A DNA stretch of 64,000 nucleotides from Sambucus nigra. Lineage: Eukaryota; Streptophyta; Magnoliopsida; Dipsacales; Adoxaceae. The DNA lies in NCBI GenBank assembly GCA_949130495.1, contig OX422214.1:250360187-250424186 (forward strand). Reading direction: 5' to 3'. Below, piece after piece: positions 36,127-47,477 of this stretch. How positions within the stretch are numbered: position 1 is the first letter of the stretch; every line of letters starts with the position of its first letter. Both the position numbers and the translations under genes were made by a program. The notes under the pieces were generated by a model. The model searched no databases and was not told the origin of the DNA. It saw only the letters and a program-made list of their open reading frames with translations.

Positions 36127-36393
36127 CATGTATTCCCTTAGCCAAAAGGGGGAGAGATCCAAGAGATCCAAGAACCGAGAGACACAATACACAAGATCCA
36201 TACCTTTTTCTCTCTCTACACCACATTGTGCTATTGTAAACCCCTGGGAATAAAATAACAGTGGACGTAGGCTTTTCCTTATAGCCGAACCACTTTAAAA
36301 ATCTTTGTCTCTCATGTGCTTGATTGGATTGCTTTTATCTATTTATCTGTGATCATAAAAATGGGATTCAGTCCAGTTTTTTGCATCAACAGA

Positions 36394-36413
36394 TTGGCGC
36401 CGTCTGTGGGAAC
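36394..36413 (+). other. Primer-binding site of element C
   Basis: TTGGCGCCGTCTGTGGGAAC lies 2 bp after the 5' LTR. Sequences of this TGGCGCC type are common in Tat-lineage gypsy elements; I do not assign the tRNA. Confidence 0.7.
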
Positions 36414-37740
36414 GTGTTACAAGCGTTGTTCTCCACCAAAAGCTAAGTTTTTATTTTCTCTACGTATAATCAATTATACATACATCTTTTGATTGAATCA
36501 TGATTTTTATGTTTATATACATAAATTAATTGTCCAATTTTTATCTGCAAAATGTTGCATATCATGATTTTTAAATCATAACTATTAGATTAATTCTTAT
36601 TTAGAAATCTGAAAAATAACGGATTTCATAAATCATAAATTTTTGCTTGATTCTCAAGTTTCTATTTTATATCATGGAATAAATATTTTAAATGATTACA
36701 TATGCCAATATATGCGACGATGATAAGATTTGATCATTTTTATTGTTGATTTTGAAATAAATTTTGTAAGATCTATGATGTCTATTCAAATTCCCATCAT
36801 ATTTTTAATCAAAGAATGTGAAAAGGTTAAAGATAATAAAAAGTTTTCTCATGGAAATCATGACCCAGATCTATTTTCTCTCTCTTCAAGTTTGAATCTC
36901 TTTGCATTCACAAGTTTAAGTCTCTTTGTATTCACTTTTGTGAATTATATACTTAATTTGGTTCATCTTCCATCTATGTTAATAAAGTCAAATTGATTGA
37001 TTTTTTATATAAATTTGGTAATAATTTCGATCATTCACCATATTTTTATCTCTCCAAATTGGGAATAGGAAGGGATCAATATAAAAAATAATTTTCTCTC
37101 ACCTGAAAAATCATTACCCACCTCTTGTAAAAGAGGATCAGTAAAATAATCATGACCATATCAAGACTGGGAACAAATTTGATATGTTGGCCCCTCGTTC
37201 ATCACATCACAAGGTTTCTTTGACGAAATCACACGATCTAGTGGGTTATATATTTATTCATTTAATTAACAGTCTCAAGGCTTAAATTTTACATTGAATG
37301 TTATTTTTTGATCTCAAGATTCGAGATATTCTAGTCATCCAACCATATATTCTATAACTTGAGATATCCTTAAATGTTGGTCGGCAACATCCATGTCGTT
37401 TGTCGGCAGCAGTAGAATCTTGGGGTATTAAAAAATGCTAAGCACCCCTGATATTTCTTTAAACACGAGTTCGGCTTGGGGACAAGCAGGGGGCTTAAGT
37501 CTTTTTAACTTATGATCACCTCAAAAATATTTTTAAACAGCAACTAATACCTGATTAGTTATTGGAGATTAAATACCTTTACGTCTTATTTATGATGCAT
37601 ATTTGATAATAATTTGTACATCTCACACACGTGTGGCACAAAAATATTATTTCATATTTTGAAATTTTTATGCTGATACATATCATATATTGATTGGATG
37701 AGTAAATTATTCTCATGACTAATCAATTCAGCCTACACAT
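36414..37740. other. Non-coding 5' interior of element C
   Basis: A/T-rich leader where gag would be expected, but no Gag motif or long frame is visible. A G-rich stretch GCTTGGGGACAAGCAGGGGGCTTAAG near 37475-37500 resembles the sequence found before 3' LTRs in this lineage. Confidence 0.5.
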
Positions 37741-39250
37741 ATGGTAGAGCAAAATATTAATTTTTACAGGCACAAGATGCAATGCCGACGAATGCTGAAG
37801 CACATCCATTCGGATGCATATTATATATTCATCTCATCATGGAGCTCAACGAGATACTTATTCAGTTCTGAAGGAAAAGCTACAATATTTATTATATTTC
37901 ACCCCCAACGGATAGTTGGTCGGGGTCATTCTTATTTATATTCAGGCCCATATATATTGGCTCAAGCACAAATTATTCTATATATCCCTTGGGATTCATA
38001 TTCTATATTCATCTCAATATGGAGCTCGGCGAGATACTTATTATCATATTCGGCTCTGAGAAGAACTATAACATTTATTATATTTCACCCCCAACGAATT
38101 GTTGGTCGGGGTAATTCTTATTTATATGCAGGCCCAGCAAAGTTCTCGGCCATATTCTTATGTTCTGGAAAATATTATTCTTATTCGGCATTCTGCAATT
38201 ATGCCTCGACAAGATACTTATTCAGCTTTAAGGAGAATTACAACATTCATTCGGATAATTCTTATTTATATTTAGGCCTGACAACGTTCTCGACCATATT
38301 CTTATGTTCTGAAAGATCTTATTCTTGTTCTGCATTATATGATTCTACCTCGACGGATCGGCGAGGCACTTTATTATTTTTAATTATTCTTTATATCTAT
38401 CTGGATGCATATTCTATTCTCATTTCAGCATGGAGCTCGACAAATATTATATCTTACTCAGCTCCAAGGATGTCTCCAACATTTATTATATCTTATTCAG
38501 CTCCAAGGATGTCTCTAGCATTTATTATATCTTATTCCCAACAATCTGTTGGTCATCGCCGAGGAGGTATCCTGCATTTATTATATCTTATTCCCAACAA
38601 TCTGTTGGTCATCGCCGAGGAGGTATCCTGCATTTATATTATATCTTATTCCCAACAATCTGTTGGTCATAGCCGAGGAGGTATCTTGCATTTATTATAT
38701 CTTATTCCCAACAATCTGTTGGTCATCGCCGAGGAGGTATCCTGCATTTATTATATCTTATTCCCAACAATCTGTTGGTCATCGCCGAGGAGGTATCCTG
38801 CATTTATTATATCTTATTCCCAACAATCTGTTGGTCATCGCCGAGGAGGTATCCTGCATTTATTATATCTTATTCCCAACAATCTGTTGGTCAGCGCTGA
38901 GGAGGTCTCTAGCATTTATATTATCTTATTCCCAACAAATCTGTTGGTCAGTGCCGAGGAGGTCTCCAGCATTTATATTATCTTAGTCCCAACAATCTGT
39001 TGGCCAGCTCCGAGGAAGTCTTCATCATTCATTATCAATTACCACCAACTCCGATTGGTAGATAAAATCCAACTCTGGTTGGTAGACAAAATCCAACTCC
39101 GGTTGGTAGATAAAATCCAACTCCGGTTGGTATTGGTCGATAAATCTCATTCAAAGTTCACATTCCACAGTTGGGGGCTTCTATTACAGATATATTTGGT
39201 GGCACATTCTTATATCATCATGCAGTCGAGCATCAAATTCAACCCCGACT
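37741..39250 (+). repeat. Complex tandem-repeat region of element C
   Basis: The left part (37790-38440) consists of degenerate ~190-bp repeats with GGAGCTC(A/G)(A/G)CGAGATACTTATT and CACCCCCAACG(G/A)AT. The right part (about 38440-39010) has around nine 56-bp units containing CCCAACAATCTGTTGGTCAT and GCCGAGGAGGT. Each unit has a small hairpin, CAACAatcTGTTG. Further GGTTGGTAGATAAAATCCAACTCC repeats follow (39050-39130). The 503-codon open frame through this region reflects stop-poor repeats of period 56 that rotate through all three frames. I do not call it a gene. Confidence 0.8.
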
Positions 39251-39289
39251 AATCATCATTCAGGAGTTATTTTTCTTTCTCAGGAATTA

Positions 39290-39440
39290 CTTTTGATATT
39301 GAAGTTCAGGAGGAATATTGAAGTTCAGGGGGAATATTGAAGTTCAGGAAGAATATTGAAGTTCAGGAGAAATATTGAAGTTCAGGAGGAATATTGAAGT
39401 TAAGGAGGAATATTGAAGCTCAGGCGGTATATTGAAATTC
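39290..39440 (+). repeat. Short tandem repeat GAAGTTCAGGAGGAATATT
   Basis: About seven 20-bp purine-rich units (ATTGAAGTTCAGGAGGAAT-type) precede the RNase H remnant. Function is not apparent. Confidence 0.75.
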
Positions 39441-39499
39441 AAGAGGTGTATTCAGAAGTATCAGGACATGATGAAAGAAAGCGACAAGTATTCCACCGA

Positions 39500-39860
39500 G
39501 GAACTCTGTCAGACCAGAAATTAGAAGACAAGTTGCCTATATGGAGGCTATATGTAGACGGCTCATCTTGCACTACAGGCTGTGGGGCAGGGATCATTTT
39601 GAACAGCCCAGACGAGGTCGACATGGAATACGCCATACGTTTCTAATTCAAAGCTTCTAATAATGAGGTTGAGTATGAGGCCATGATTGCAGGTCTTAAT
39701 TTGTCAAATACTATGGAGGCACAGCAGGTTATTGTCTTCAGTGATTCTCAATTGATCGTAAACCAAATGTTGGGAAAATAATGAGCCGAAGGAGAATTGA
39801 TGATCAAGTATCAAGCAAAGGTGATGGAGTTGGTATCAGAGTTTTTTACTGTTCAAACTG
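39500..39860 (+). pseudogene. RNase H remnant of element C
   Basis: The segment encodes IWRLYVDGSSCTTGCGAGI and then, after an in-frame TAA near 39644, FKASNNEVEYEAMIAGL and FSDSQLIVNQMLGK, followed by further stops. These are the RNase H motifs (YVDGSS, NNEAEYEAL, SDSQL) typical of Tat/Ogre-lineage gypsy elements, where a second RNase H-like domain exists. The catalytic DG, E and DS positions can still be seen, but stops make it non-functional. Confidence 0.75.
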
Positions 39861-40189
39861 GTAAGAATATCAAGAATGGAGAATGTGAGAGCATACAGCT
39901 TGGCCCGATTAGCATCAGCTACTCGTACCGAGCTGCGAAGAACGATACCAATTGAAGTATTAGAAAGTCGGAGCATAGATGAAGACCCGACGATGAATAT
40001 TATTACCCTTGATTTAGGACCATCTTGGATGGATCCCATCGGAGCATATATTGAGGAGGAAGAATTACCGGAGGATAAGTTCGCTGCCAAGAAATAGAAG
40101 TTTAAAGCTGCTCGGTATAATGGTATTCGGAGGATAAGTTCTCTGCCAAGAAATGGAAGTTTAAAGCTGCTCGACGAGGAATTATGGCA

Positions 40190-40735
40190 GGTTTGCAAAG
40201 ATGTGTACATCCCTCCGAGGTGAATTGATTAAAGATATCCATGAAGGGTCCTGTAGAGCCCGTGTAGCAGGTCGAACACTTTTACAAAAGGTGATGACGC
40301 AGGGATACTACTGGCCGACGATGAGAGTTGATTGTATAGCTTATGCCAAGAAATGTGACAAGTACCAACGCTTTTCCTCCATCCGAAAAACTTCACAAAC
40401 ATTTTTGACACCCATTATTTATCCTTGGCCATTTTCCATGTGGGGATTGATTTGGTTGGACCATTGCCGACGACTCGAGGAAGATTCAAATACCTCATCA
40501 TCGCAGTAGATTATTTTACTTAGTGGATAGAAGCTGAGCCACTTATTGACATGACATACGAGAAGGAAGGTGTACCAATTTGTTTGGAAGAACATCATCT
40601 GCCGATATGGTCTCCCTCATGCCTTCATCACAGACCATGGAACACAATTTAAAAACGAGGAGTTTGCTGCCTATTATCATCAGTCAAACATTTTGAAGGT
40701 TCATTCAGCGCCAGGATATCCTCAGAGCTAATGGA
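40190..40735 (+). pseudogene. Integrase remnant of element C
   Basis: The N-terminal zinc-finger region reads EIHEG-like (KDIHEGSCRARVAGRTLLQ) and GYYWPTMRVDCIAYAKKCDKYQRF, with the second CxxC cysteine changed to tyrosine (CDKY). After frameshifts a core fragment reads HAFITDHGTQFKNEEF near 40618-40665. The D of the catalytic core remains, the downstream glutamate region is lost. Compared with a full integrase only about a third is present. Confidence 0.75.
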
Positions 40736-41045
40736 CCAAAAGCTCTAAGGAGCTAAAAAGTGCTCTAAGGAGCCAAAAGTGCTCTAAGGAGCCAAAAAGT
40801 GCTTTAAGGAGCCAAAAAGTGCTATAAGTAGCCAAAAGTGCTCTAAGGAGCCAAAAAGTGCTATAAGTAGCCAACCTCCTTTGGTTAGGAGGACAGCTCT
40901 AAGGAGAAAAAGTGCTATAAGTATCCAACCTCCTTTGGTTAGGAGGACAGCTCTAAGGAGCAAAAGTGCTATAAGTAGCCAACCTCCTTTGGTTAGGAGG
41001 ACATGCTCTAAGGAGCCAAAAAATGCTCTAAGGAGCCAAAAAGTG
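40735..41045 (+). repeat. AAGTGCTCTAAGGAGCCAAA tandem array with hairpin inserts
   Basis: Units of about 20-21 bp (GTGCTCTAAGGAGCCAAAAA) are followed by three longer units carrying CCTCCTTTGGTTAGGAGG, a perfect 6-bp-arm hairpin. The array directly follows the integrase remnant. Confidence 0.85.
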
Positions 41046-42371
41046 TACACCAGCATGATCAACTACGGTTGGTAAGATAAAAATATATTCTCACATTACA
41101 ACTTATGTTGGTCGGGAGGTAAGATTATTAAAAAAAGTTCTTTGAAGAACAAAATATTCCAAAATACACCAAGTATAGTTGGTCGGGGATAAAAACCCAC
41201 TAACTGTAGTTGGTCAACGAGGAAAAATTTATCGACCTTGGTTGGTCGGACACATTTTATGAAAAAGACAAAAATTTACCAAGTATGGTTAGTCGAGGAT
41301 AAACTCTCACTAACCATAATTGGTCGATGAGCACAATTTAACAACCTTGGTTGGTTGGAAAAAAATTAAACATTTTTATACTCATTACTTTATTATTAAG
41401 TGATCGAGCAACGTTACTAATACTTGTAACTTTTTTATTACTAAGTTGGTCGATGAACAGCACAATATTGTTATCTTTTTAACAGATACATATGCATAAA
41501 TATAAAGTGTTTGATATTTACAAGACAATAGCAATTAAGATTGCGAACAAAAATGAAAGTCTTTCATTAAATTCAAAAAAACAAAATACATTGAGAATGA
41601 AAATGTATAATAACTATTACATTGAGATTCCTATTCTATTGGTTTCTTTTCCTTCTACTTTCGAAACAGGTTCCTCGTCAGCAAGAGGATCATCTAAAAT
41701 ATAAGGGGAGTTTATGAAGTTAAGATCTTTCAACATTATGATATTCATCACAGATGATCTGTCCGAGAAGCACTAGCTCATTCCCGAGAAGCTCTTGATC
41801 GTCCCTGAGAATCACTTGTTAGTCCCCGAGAAACCTCTTGCTCGTCCCCGAACAGAGGTAGAAGTCAAAATCAGCATCTACAGCACTGAGATCTTTACTA
41901 CTATCCCGACCAATAATGAAGAAGAAGTTGTATGAAAATATTTCGAAGTCCACCACTAGCTTGGTACTAATCAGATTGAAGAGTTGGGTTCAAAAGCTAA
42001 TATGTTACTCGACAAAGTATTCAGAGGAGCATAAATCAGAAAAATCAAGCACGTGAAGTTAGCACTCAGTTGCTCGACACAGGAAGCAGTTGGTCGGCTG
42101 GCAAACCAATCAACATACTTGAAGATTATGACAAGCTACAAGTTTCATACTATGGCATGGCTGCATCCAAATTCCAAGGGGTGATACATAGCACACGGAG
42201 TTCCTCAAAAGAAAGATTAGCAACCATCGATCAGCCTGCATCATATGTCGTCCAGGAGATAATGCACTTTATGTTGAACAAATCAAGAAGGTAGATCAAG
42301 AATTTCACGAGCACCGAGCAACACTGCAGAATAAATACTCCATCCTTTCAAGTAAACCATCAAGCATGGAG
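41046..42371. other. Non-coding 3' interior of element C
   Basis: No protein domain is found. GTTGGTCGG and CTTGGTTGGTCG motifs recur through 41060-41460, echoing the LTR repeats. A short CCCGAGAA(A/G)C-TTG repeat is at 41765-41850. No gene is seen. Confidence 0.5.
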
Positions 42372-42384
42372 CATTGGGGGCTTC
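42372..42384 (+). other. Polypurine tract of element C
   Basis: CATTGGGGGCTTC directly before TGTTAAC of the 3' LTR. A very similar GTTGGGGGCTTCTATTAC occurs inside the element near 39172. Confidence 0.65.
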
Positions 42385-43032
42385 TGTTAACGCAAAAATT
42401 CTCCATCTACGAGGACCAATCAGAAAAGGACACATGTCATCCTACGTGGCAATATTCGACACCCGAGGAGTGTTAGTCGGCACCCGAGGAGAGTTGGTCG
42501 GTACCCGAGGAGAGTTAGTCGACACCCGAGGAGAGTTGGTCGGCACTCGAGGAGTATTAGTCGGCACCCGAGGAGAGTTGGTCGGCACCCGAAGAGTGTT
42601 GGTCGACATACCAACCAGGAATATCAAAGGATAACTACGTATTTAATGATCATTAATGTACATTTATATTGTAGATGACAACAGATAGCATACCATTCGT
42701 TGAATGTAGACATAATGTATAAATGTCTACATACAATGAATCTCTTTATCCCCCACCACTATAAATACATGTATTCCCTTAGCCAAAAGGGGGAGAGATC
42801 CAAGAGATCCAAGAACCGAGAGACACAATACACAAGATCCATACCTTTTTCTCTCTCTACACCACATTGTGCTATTGTAAACCCCTGGGAATAAAATAAC
42901 AGTGGACGTAGGCTTTTCCTTATAGCCGAACCACTTTAAAAATCTTTGTCTCTCATGTGCTTGATTGGATTGCTTTTATCTATTTATCTGTGATCATAAA
43001 AATGGGATTCAGTCCAGTTTTTTGCATCAACA
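42385..43032 (+). repeat. 3' LTR of element C
   Basis: 648 bp, identical by eye to the 5' copy, followed by TSD CTCAG at 43033-43037. Confidence 0.92.
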
Positions 43033-43037
43033 CTCAG

Positions 43038-43593
43038 AGACAACCAAGGCAAGTGACTTTATTCCATTTAATTTCAGAGAATGTCCTTTCCATGTTAGAA
43101 ATTGAAGAATTTTAATTGTTCTTGAAAGTTGAATGAAAACCCATGTTAATTGGATTTAGAACTTGACTATTGAGGACAAATCGCATGTAGAATTACATAG
43201 AGATGATTATTCTAGTATTAATGTATGTTGGTTGTAACAAAAACGGATTTAATTCGGGGATTTGATGATGATAAAGATCTAGGGTTCATGTTCTTATAAA
43301 AATTGGGGAAAAATATAGAATATTGAGATTTAATGATGTATAGGGTGCAATAAAGCCTTAAAAGATGTTAGTTTATCACCTTAGCATGTTTGAGGATGAT
43401 TAGAGAACTTAATACATTGTTGGAACGAATTTTAGAAGAGATTTGAGGAGTAAAAATGGATGAAAAACGTAACTAAGAAAATCTGGGACGAAACTGGCAG
43501 GTCGTTAGAAGCCCCTACCTAGGTCGTTCGAACGAACTCGTTCGAACGAGCTTCTAACGAGTTGATCAGTCGCTGCTAACGAGAAGCGGCTTC
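43038..43593 (+). repeat. 3' LTR of element A, right part, truncated
   Basis: It continues the family-A LTR from AGACAACCAAGGCAAG to GCTGCTAACGAGAAG and then stops after a short CGGCTTCTAACGA stretch. The rest of the LTR (about 1.8 kb) is missing. Beyond 43594 the integrase of element B resumes. Confidence 0.85.
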
Positions 43594-46500
43594 TAACGAT
43601 CTATGCTATGAATAGCTGTGCATAACGCATCGTCTCGAAGTCTGTGCGTACCGGCAAAAAGTGGGCCACCTTAGTCAACCGATCCACAATAACCCATATG
43701 GAGTCGTGACCCCTCTGCGATACAGGTAACCCTGTGATGAAGTCCATGGAGATGCTCTCCCACTTCCACACGGGAATTTCTAACGGCTGTAGCATCCCTG
43801 ATGATCTCTGGTGGTCAACTTTCACAAGCTGACACGTGGCACATTTCGAAACAAACTCCGCTATGTCCCGTTTCATCCCTGCCCACCAATACTGCCTCCT
43901 CATATCTTGGTACATTTTATCCCCACCGGGATGTACCGCAAATTTTGAACCATGGGATTCTGTCATAACATCGTGCCTCAAATCCTCATCCTCTGGCACC
44001 ATTAACCTCCCATTAAAGGGTAGGCCTCCTTCTGAGCTAATCGAGTAACTCTCTGCTCCCTCAGCTAACAACTGGCCCACCCTATCCCGTCAAATCTGAT
44101 CCTCTGCCTGAGCCTTCACAACTCGCATAATGATCTCGGGTGTGATGGATAAAGCTGACATGCAAGCCTTGGCTACGTCATCCTCATATTGAAGCTCTCT
44201 CCACTTCGCTTTCCCTACCTCTGATATCTCCCCAGTCGACCTTCGGCTCAATGCGTCTGCTACCACATTGGCCTTACCAGGATGATACTGAATATTAAAC
44301 TGGTAGTCCTTCACGAATTCTAGCCACCGCCTCTGCCTCATATTCAGATCCTTTTGTGTGAAGAGATACTGAAGTGACTTGTGATCCATGAATAGAGTAA
44401 ACTGCTCTCCTAGAAGATAATGCCTCCATATCCTCAAAGAAAAAACGACCGCTGCCAACTCTAGGTCGTGAGTGGGGTAATTCCTCTCGTGGGGCTTTAG
44501 CTTCCTGGAAGCATAAGCTATCGCCCTTTCCTCCTGCTGTAGCACACCCCCAAGACCCCGTAAGGATGCGTCTGTGTAAACCCGATACTCTAGCCCTCCC
44601 TTTGGCAATGCAAGCACGGGTGCAGATGTCAACTTGTCCTTTAGCTCGTCGAACGCTAATTGACAACTATCATCCCACTTGAAAGGTACCCCTTTTCAAG
44701 TCAGATTCGTCAAAGGTCCTGCAATTTTAGAGAATCCCTTAATGAATCACCTGTAGTAACCGGCCAAACCCAGAAAACTGCGCACCTCGGTCGGTGTCGT
44801 GGGCTGTCCCCACTCCCTCACCGCCGACACCTTATTCGGATCCACTATAATACCCTGATCTGACACGACGTGACCAAGGAACTGTACCTCCCGTAGCCAG
44901 AATCCACACTTCCCTAATTTGGCATAGAGCTGATGATCCCTCAGTGTCTGTAAAACCATGCGCAAATGCTCTGCGTGCTCCTCCTCGGTGCGCGAGTAGA
45001 TTAGGATGTCATCAATGAACATGATGGCAAACTGATCTAAGTATTCCCTGAAAACCCTGTTCATGAGGTCCATGAACACTGCTGGTGCATTGGTGAGCCC
45101 GAAGGGCATCACCCTGAACTCATATGATCCATACCGCGACAAGAAAGCGGTCTTAGGAACATGCCCCTCTCGGATACGCAGTTGATGGTACCCTGACCTC
45201 AAGTCGACCTTGGAGAAGTAAGACGCCCCTCTCAATTGGTCAAATAAATCGTCAATCCGAGGCAACGGATATTTATTCCGTATCGTCACCTTGTTCAGCT
45301 CCCTATAATCCACGCACAAGCGGAGTGAACCATCTCGCTTCTTCACAAACAACACCTGCGCACCCCACGGCGATGTACTCCGTCGAATAAAACCCTGACC
45401 CAGTAGTTGATGAATCTGTTCCCTCAATTCCCGCATTTCTGAAGGGGCCATTCGGTAAGGTGCCCGAGCAATCGGCCTCGTCCCCGGTGCCAAATCGATA
45501 ACAAATTCGATTTCTCTGCTGGGTGGTAATCCTGGTATCTCTTGGAATACATCCTCAAAGTCCCTCACTACAGGAATAGAGTCTAAAGGAACTACCACCT
45601 CCTGTGAGGTTTCCTCCTCAATGTAGTATAAGTGAGTGTGCGACCCTCCCTCAGGAAGCGGCACTGCTATCAGGAACATCTCCTGTCCCGGAATGGAGAA
45701 CACGATTGTCCTCTCATAACAATCCACCGTAGCCCGGTAACCTGCCAACCAATCCATGCCCAAGATGACATCATACCCCTCCATATCTAACACTAAGAGG
45801 TCTGCTGCTAAACTAAGCCTCCCAATTAAAATGTCTACTCCTTGACAAATCGAGCGAATCAAAGCCCCGCTGCCTACTGGTGACTCTACACTCATACAGA
45901 GGCTACCCGCTGTCTCTAATAACCCAGCCCGTTTAGCAAAATTAGATTTAATGAATGAATGTGATGCTCCCGTGTAAAAAAGAATGCTGCCCTCATGACC
46001 ATGAATGAAAAACATACCCTCAACCGCTGGCGGCGCCTGCTGTGCTGGAGGATTGGGAACATCCCGAACGTTGTACACACGTCCGTAGTGCATCTGCCCC
46101 TGCTGCTGTGGGGCGGGTGGGGCTGGTGCTGCTGGCGGCATCTGACCCTGTTGCCCCTGTTGGGCACCCTGCTGCTGGCCTCTGCCCCTCTGCGGGCACT
46201 CCCTCTTGAAGTGTCCTGGCTGGCCACAGGCGAAACAGCGTTTCTGGTCGTCACCCTGCCGTTGGCCCTGCTGGCCCTGACGTTGCTGGCCCGGTTGGCC
46301 TCCCCCGTTGTTCCCTTGGCCCTGACGGCCCTGAGGAACCTGCTGTTGCTGATTAGGGCCTGGTTGCCCCTGCCTGAACCCCTATCCTCCCGGTCGGAAC
46401 CTACCAGGCTTAAACTTCTTAGCCTGATTCCCTTGCTGAATGATGACCTGTTGTTGTGTGCCACTCGTCTCACTACTAGTGACCGCCTTGCCCTGCTGGC

Positions 46501-47302
46501 TCGTATCACCTGCCTTCTTGTTCCCCTTAGCATGGAAACGATGATCCTGGCAATGTACAAGTGCGGCATTAACGACATCTGTATAAGTCAGTAACGCCGG
46601 ATTTCCAATCAAGTGCTGCCTGATTCTCCAGGCTAGGCCATCCATGAACTTTGACTTCTTCCGCTCCTCATCGCTCACCTCATTTGGCACAAAGTTTGCC
46701 AAACGGGTGAACTCCTCCTCATATTCTGCTACTGACCTGTCACCCTGTACCAACTCGCTGAATTTCTTTCTCATCTCAGACTCTACTGCTGGAGGGAAGT
46801 ACTTGCGGTCAAACCGCACCCAGAATTCAGAAATTGGCATCAAATCCCGCTCCTCAGCGGTGGTTACGGACTCCCACCACTGTAAGGCTACCCCCGACAG
46901 ACGAAAGGTAGCCAACATCTGTTTCTGCACCTCTGTACCCTCTAACATGCGCAGATGGCGCTGAATGTTCTTCTTCTAGTCACAAGCCTCGACCACATTG
47001 GTGCTACCTCGAAACTCAGGTGGGTGACCCTTCTGAAAGGTCTCCCTCACTCGCTGCCAAGATGGTGGCCCCACTGGAGCCTGAACTGCTGGAGCCAATG
47101 GAGGCGGTGCCTGGGGCTGTGGAAAATGAGCTGCCATAGCTCGCATCGCTGTCTCGACCGCTTAGGCCACTATCACTGCCACCTGAGTGGTAGAAATCAA
47201 CTCGGGTGGGGGTGGTGGTGGCGGTATCTGTGGCTCCTGGCGAGCCTCCCTCACCTCATCTCTAGCCTCAGCCCTTTCCGCTCTCTGTCTCTTTGGTGGA
47301 AT
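43594..47302 (-). pseudogene. Element B gag-pol, 5' part: gag to integrase
   Basis: The frame starts after TTTCAG at 47302, where the expected ATG reads ATT. Domains are: proline-rich N-terminus, Gag core ([28 protein letters not shown]), CCHC knuckle [14 protein letters not shown] (about 46250-46200), protease with an altered [10 protein letters not shown] (the catalytic DTG reads YTG), RT ([34 protein letters not shown]), RNase H ([15 protein letters not shown]), and integrase up to MRYAQLFIA at 43601. In-frame stops are at 47162-47164, 46976-46978, 46382-46384, 44747-44749, 44696-44698 and 44090-44092. No frameshift is needed. The reading frame resumes at 27291 on the far side of element A. 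Confidence 0.92.
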
Positions 47303-47477
47303 CTGAAATAGATCGAATTGTATAAGTACACAGTTTATACAAAAACTAATAGCAGGAATACGATATCTCACAAGCGGAAAATATAATCAACAATCCTAAT
47401 AATAGGGCTCTATATCAACCGAACGCTACGCTGAAACGTAGAAAGCCGCACAGATCCTAAGGACAGAAGAACCTGAT

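Larger units (their letters stand above)
35744..36391 (+). repeat. 5' LTR of element C
   Basis: It contains seven 21-bp repeats (35819-35965, consensus near CACCCGAGGAGAGTTGGTCGG), a TATA-like box (36119-36126) and AATAAAA near 36249. Open frames crossing the 21-bp array come from its multiple-of-three period, not from a gene. Confidence 0.92.
35744..43032 (+). mobile_element. Element C: non-autonomous Tat-like gypsy element, very recent
   Basis: Two 648-bp LTRs (35744-36391, 42385-43032) appear identical base for base. They start TGTTAAC, end CATCAACA and are flanked by CTCAG on both sides (35739-35743, 43033-43037). A PBS-like TTGGCGCCGTCTGTGGGAAC follows the 5' LTR and a G-rich PPT (CATTGGGGGCTTC) precedes the 3' LTR. 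The interior holds no gag, protease or RT, only broken RNase H and integrase remnants of the Tat/Retand type, and several tandem arrays. The combination of identical LTRs and ruined coding shows a non-autonomous family moved by other elements. Confidence 0.88.
27292..43593 (+). mobile_element. Tekay/Del-like chromovirus A, plus strand, nested in B
   Basis: It has a complete 5' LTR (27292-30262), PBS (30265-30276), gag-pol (30447-35067), polypurine tract (35098-35107) and a 3' LTR beginning at 35110. The 3' LTR is split by element C and cut short at about 43593. Left flank GCTTA (27287-27291) is the 5' candidate TSD; the right one is obscured because the 3' LTR lost its last ~1.8 kb. The insertion sits in the integrase codons of element B, in the opposite orientation. 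Confidence 0.9.

Noticed and set aside
38440..39010. CRISPR-like array
   Set aside because: Repeats are contiguous 56-bp units without unique spacers, in a plant retroelement. A CRISPR array is not plausible.
37741..39252. 503-codon open frame as a real protein
   Set aside because: It crosses a 56-bp tandem array that is open in every frame. Its composition is tyrosine/serine/isoleucine-rich with no domain, and it lies in the interior of a non-autonomous element.
45995..46594. 199-codon plus-strand ORF in element B
   Set aside because: It is antisense to the gag/zinc-knuckle region of B and leucine-rich only because the opposite strand is GC-rich and Q/P-coding.
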